From assembly GCA_044448905.1 (NCBI GenBank), contig JBIOHJ010000054.1, forward strand, positions 1-20,830: a DNA stretch of 20,830 nucleotides, read 5' to 3'. This document shows positions 20,817 to 20,830 of the stretch, in pieces. Source of the DNA: JBIOHJ01 sp044448905 (GTDB lineage: Bacteria > Bacteroidota > Bacteroidia > AKYH767-A > OLB10). Each line of letters opens with the position of its first letter. Within the stretch, counting starts at the first letter, position 1. Position numbers and translations under genes: made by a program. The notes beneath the pieces are model-generated. The model did not search any database and was not told the origin of the DNA. It worked only from the letters and a program-made list of their open reading frames with translations.

Positions 20817-20830
20817 ATGAACAAGATCAA
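20817..20830 (+). CDS. Possible start of the next gene (truncated by window end)
   Basis: ATG AAC AAG ATC … (MNKI) runs off the window edge about 110 bases after the rpmA terminator. A TTTCTTTG at 20768-20775 is a one-mismatch -7 box. Too little is visible to name a product. Confidence 0.35.

Noticed and set aside
1..20830. tRNA, rRNA, riboswitch, phage or transposase genes
   Set aside because: No T-loop or anticodon-arm pattern, known riboswitch core, integrase or DDE/Y1 transposase motif was recognised on either strand by eye.

Overview
The window is chromosomal DNA from a member of the Bacteroidota. Four things point there. Two secreted proteins end in type IX secretion (T9SS) type A C-terminal sorting domains. 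Several genes are preceded by the Bacteroidota promoter type (-33 TTTG/TTG, -7 TAnnTTTG). PyrB, RNase Z, L21 and L27 look like Bacteroidota versions. Lipoproteins and Gln+1 signal peptides (…A|Q) are abundant. No tRNA, rRNA, CRISPR array, phage gene or transposase gene was found. Genus cannot be assigned by eye.

Layout. 1-1607: 3' part of a secreted T9SS protein made of seven exact 60-residue repeats, probably a seven-bladed beta-propeller. 1608-1952: a 345-base gene-free stretch of repetitive, partly palindromic sequence. 1953-3945: a small outer-membrane-type protein, a lipoprotein and a convergent GNAT acetyltransferase. 4064-6426: a possible extracytoplasmic sulfur locus with a diheme TsdA/SoxA-like cytochrome c lipoprotein, a Tat-exported DsrE-like protein and a second, Sec-exported DsrE protein. 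6613-8682: an M49 (DPP III-like) zinc peptidase lipoprotein. 8793-10321: pyrR-pyrB. 10500-12540: a STAS protein, a small T9SS cargo protein and RNase Z, the last two overlapping. 12619-16880, minus strand: a coiled-coil lipoprotein with its own promoter, and a probable unit of sugar-nucleotide oxidoreductase, lipoprotein and polyprenyl-phosphate sugar transferase for surface polysaccharide. 17038-17688: pcm. 17807-19827: tandem paralogous outer-membrane-type proteins, each with its own promoter and terminator. 19994-20658: rplU-rpmA with a terminator, then the likely first codons of another gene.

Two themes stand out. First, two exported DsrE-fold proteins sit beside a TsdA-like diheme cytochrome. 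DsrE-family proteins normally carry persulfide in the cytoplasm, so this suggests handling of sulfane sulfur or thiosulfate outside the cytoplasm. Second, most intergenic gaps contain short elements built by imperfect repetition of one 6-10 base word, often folded into hairpins, with a different word in nearly every gap. One G-rich palindrome of the dispersed-repeat type has even become part of a coding sequence, inside the signal peptide of the first gene. I know of no established mechanism for this class of elements.
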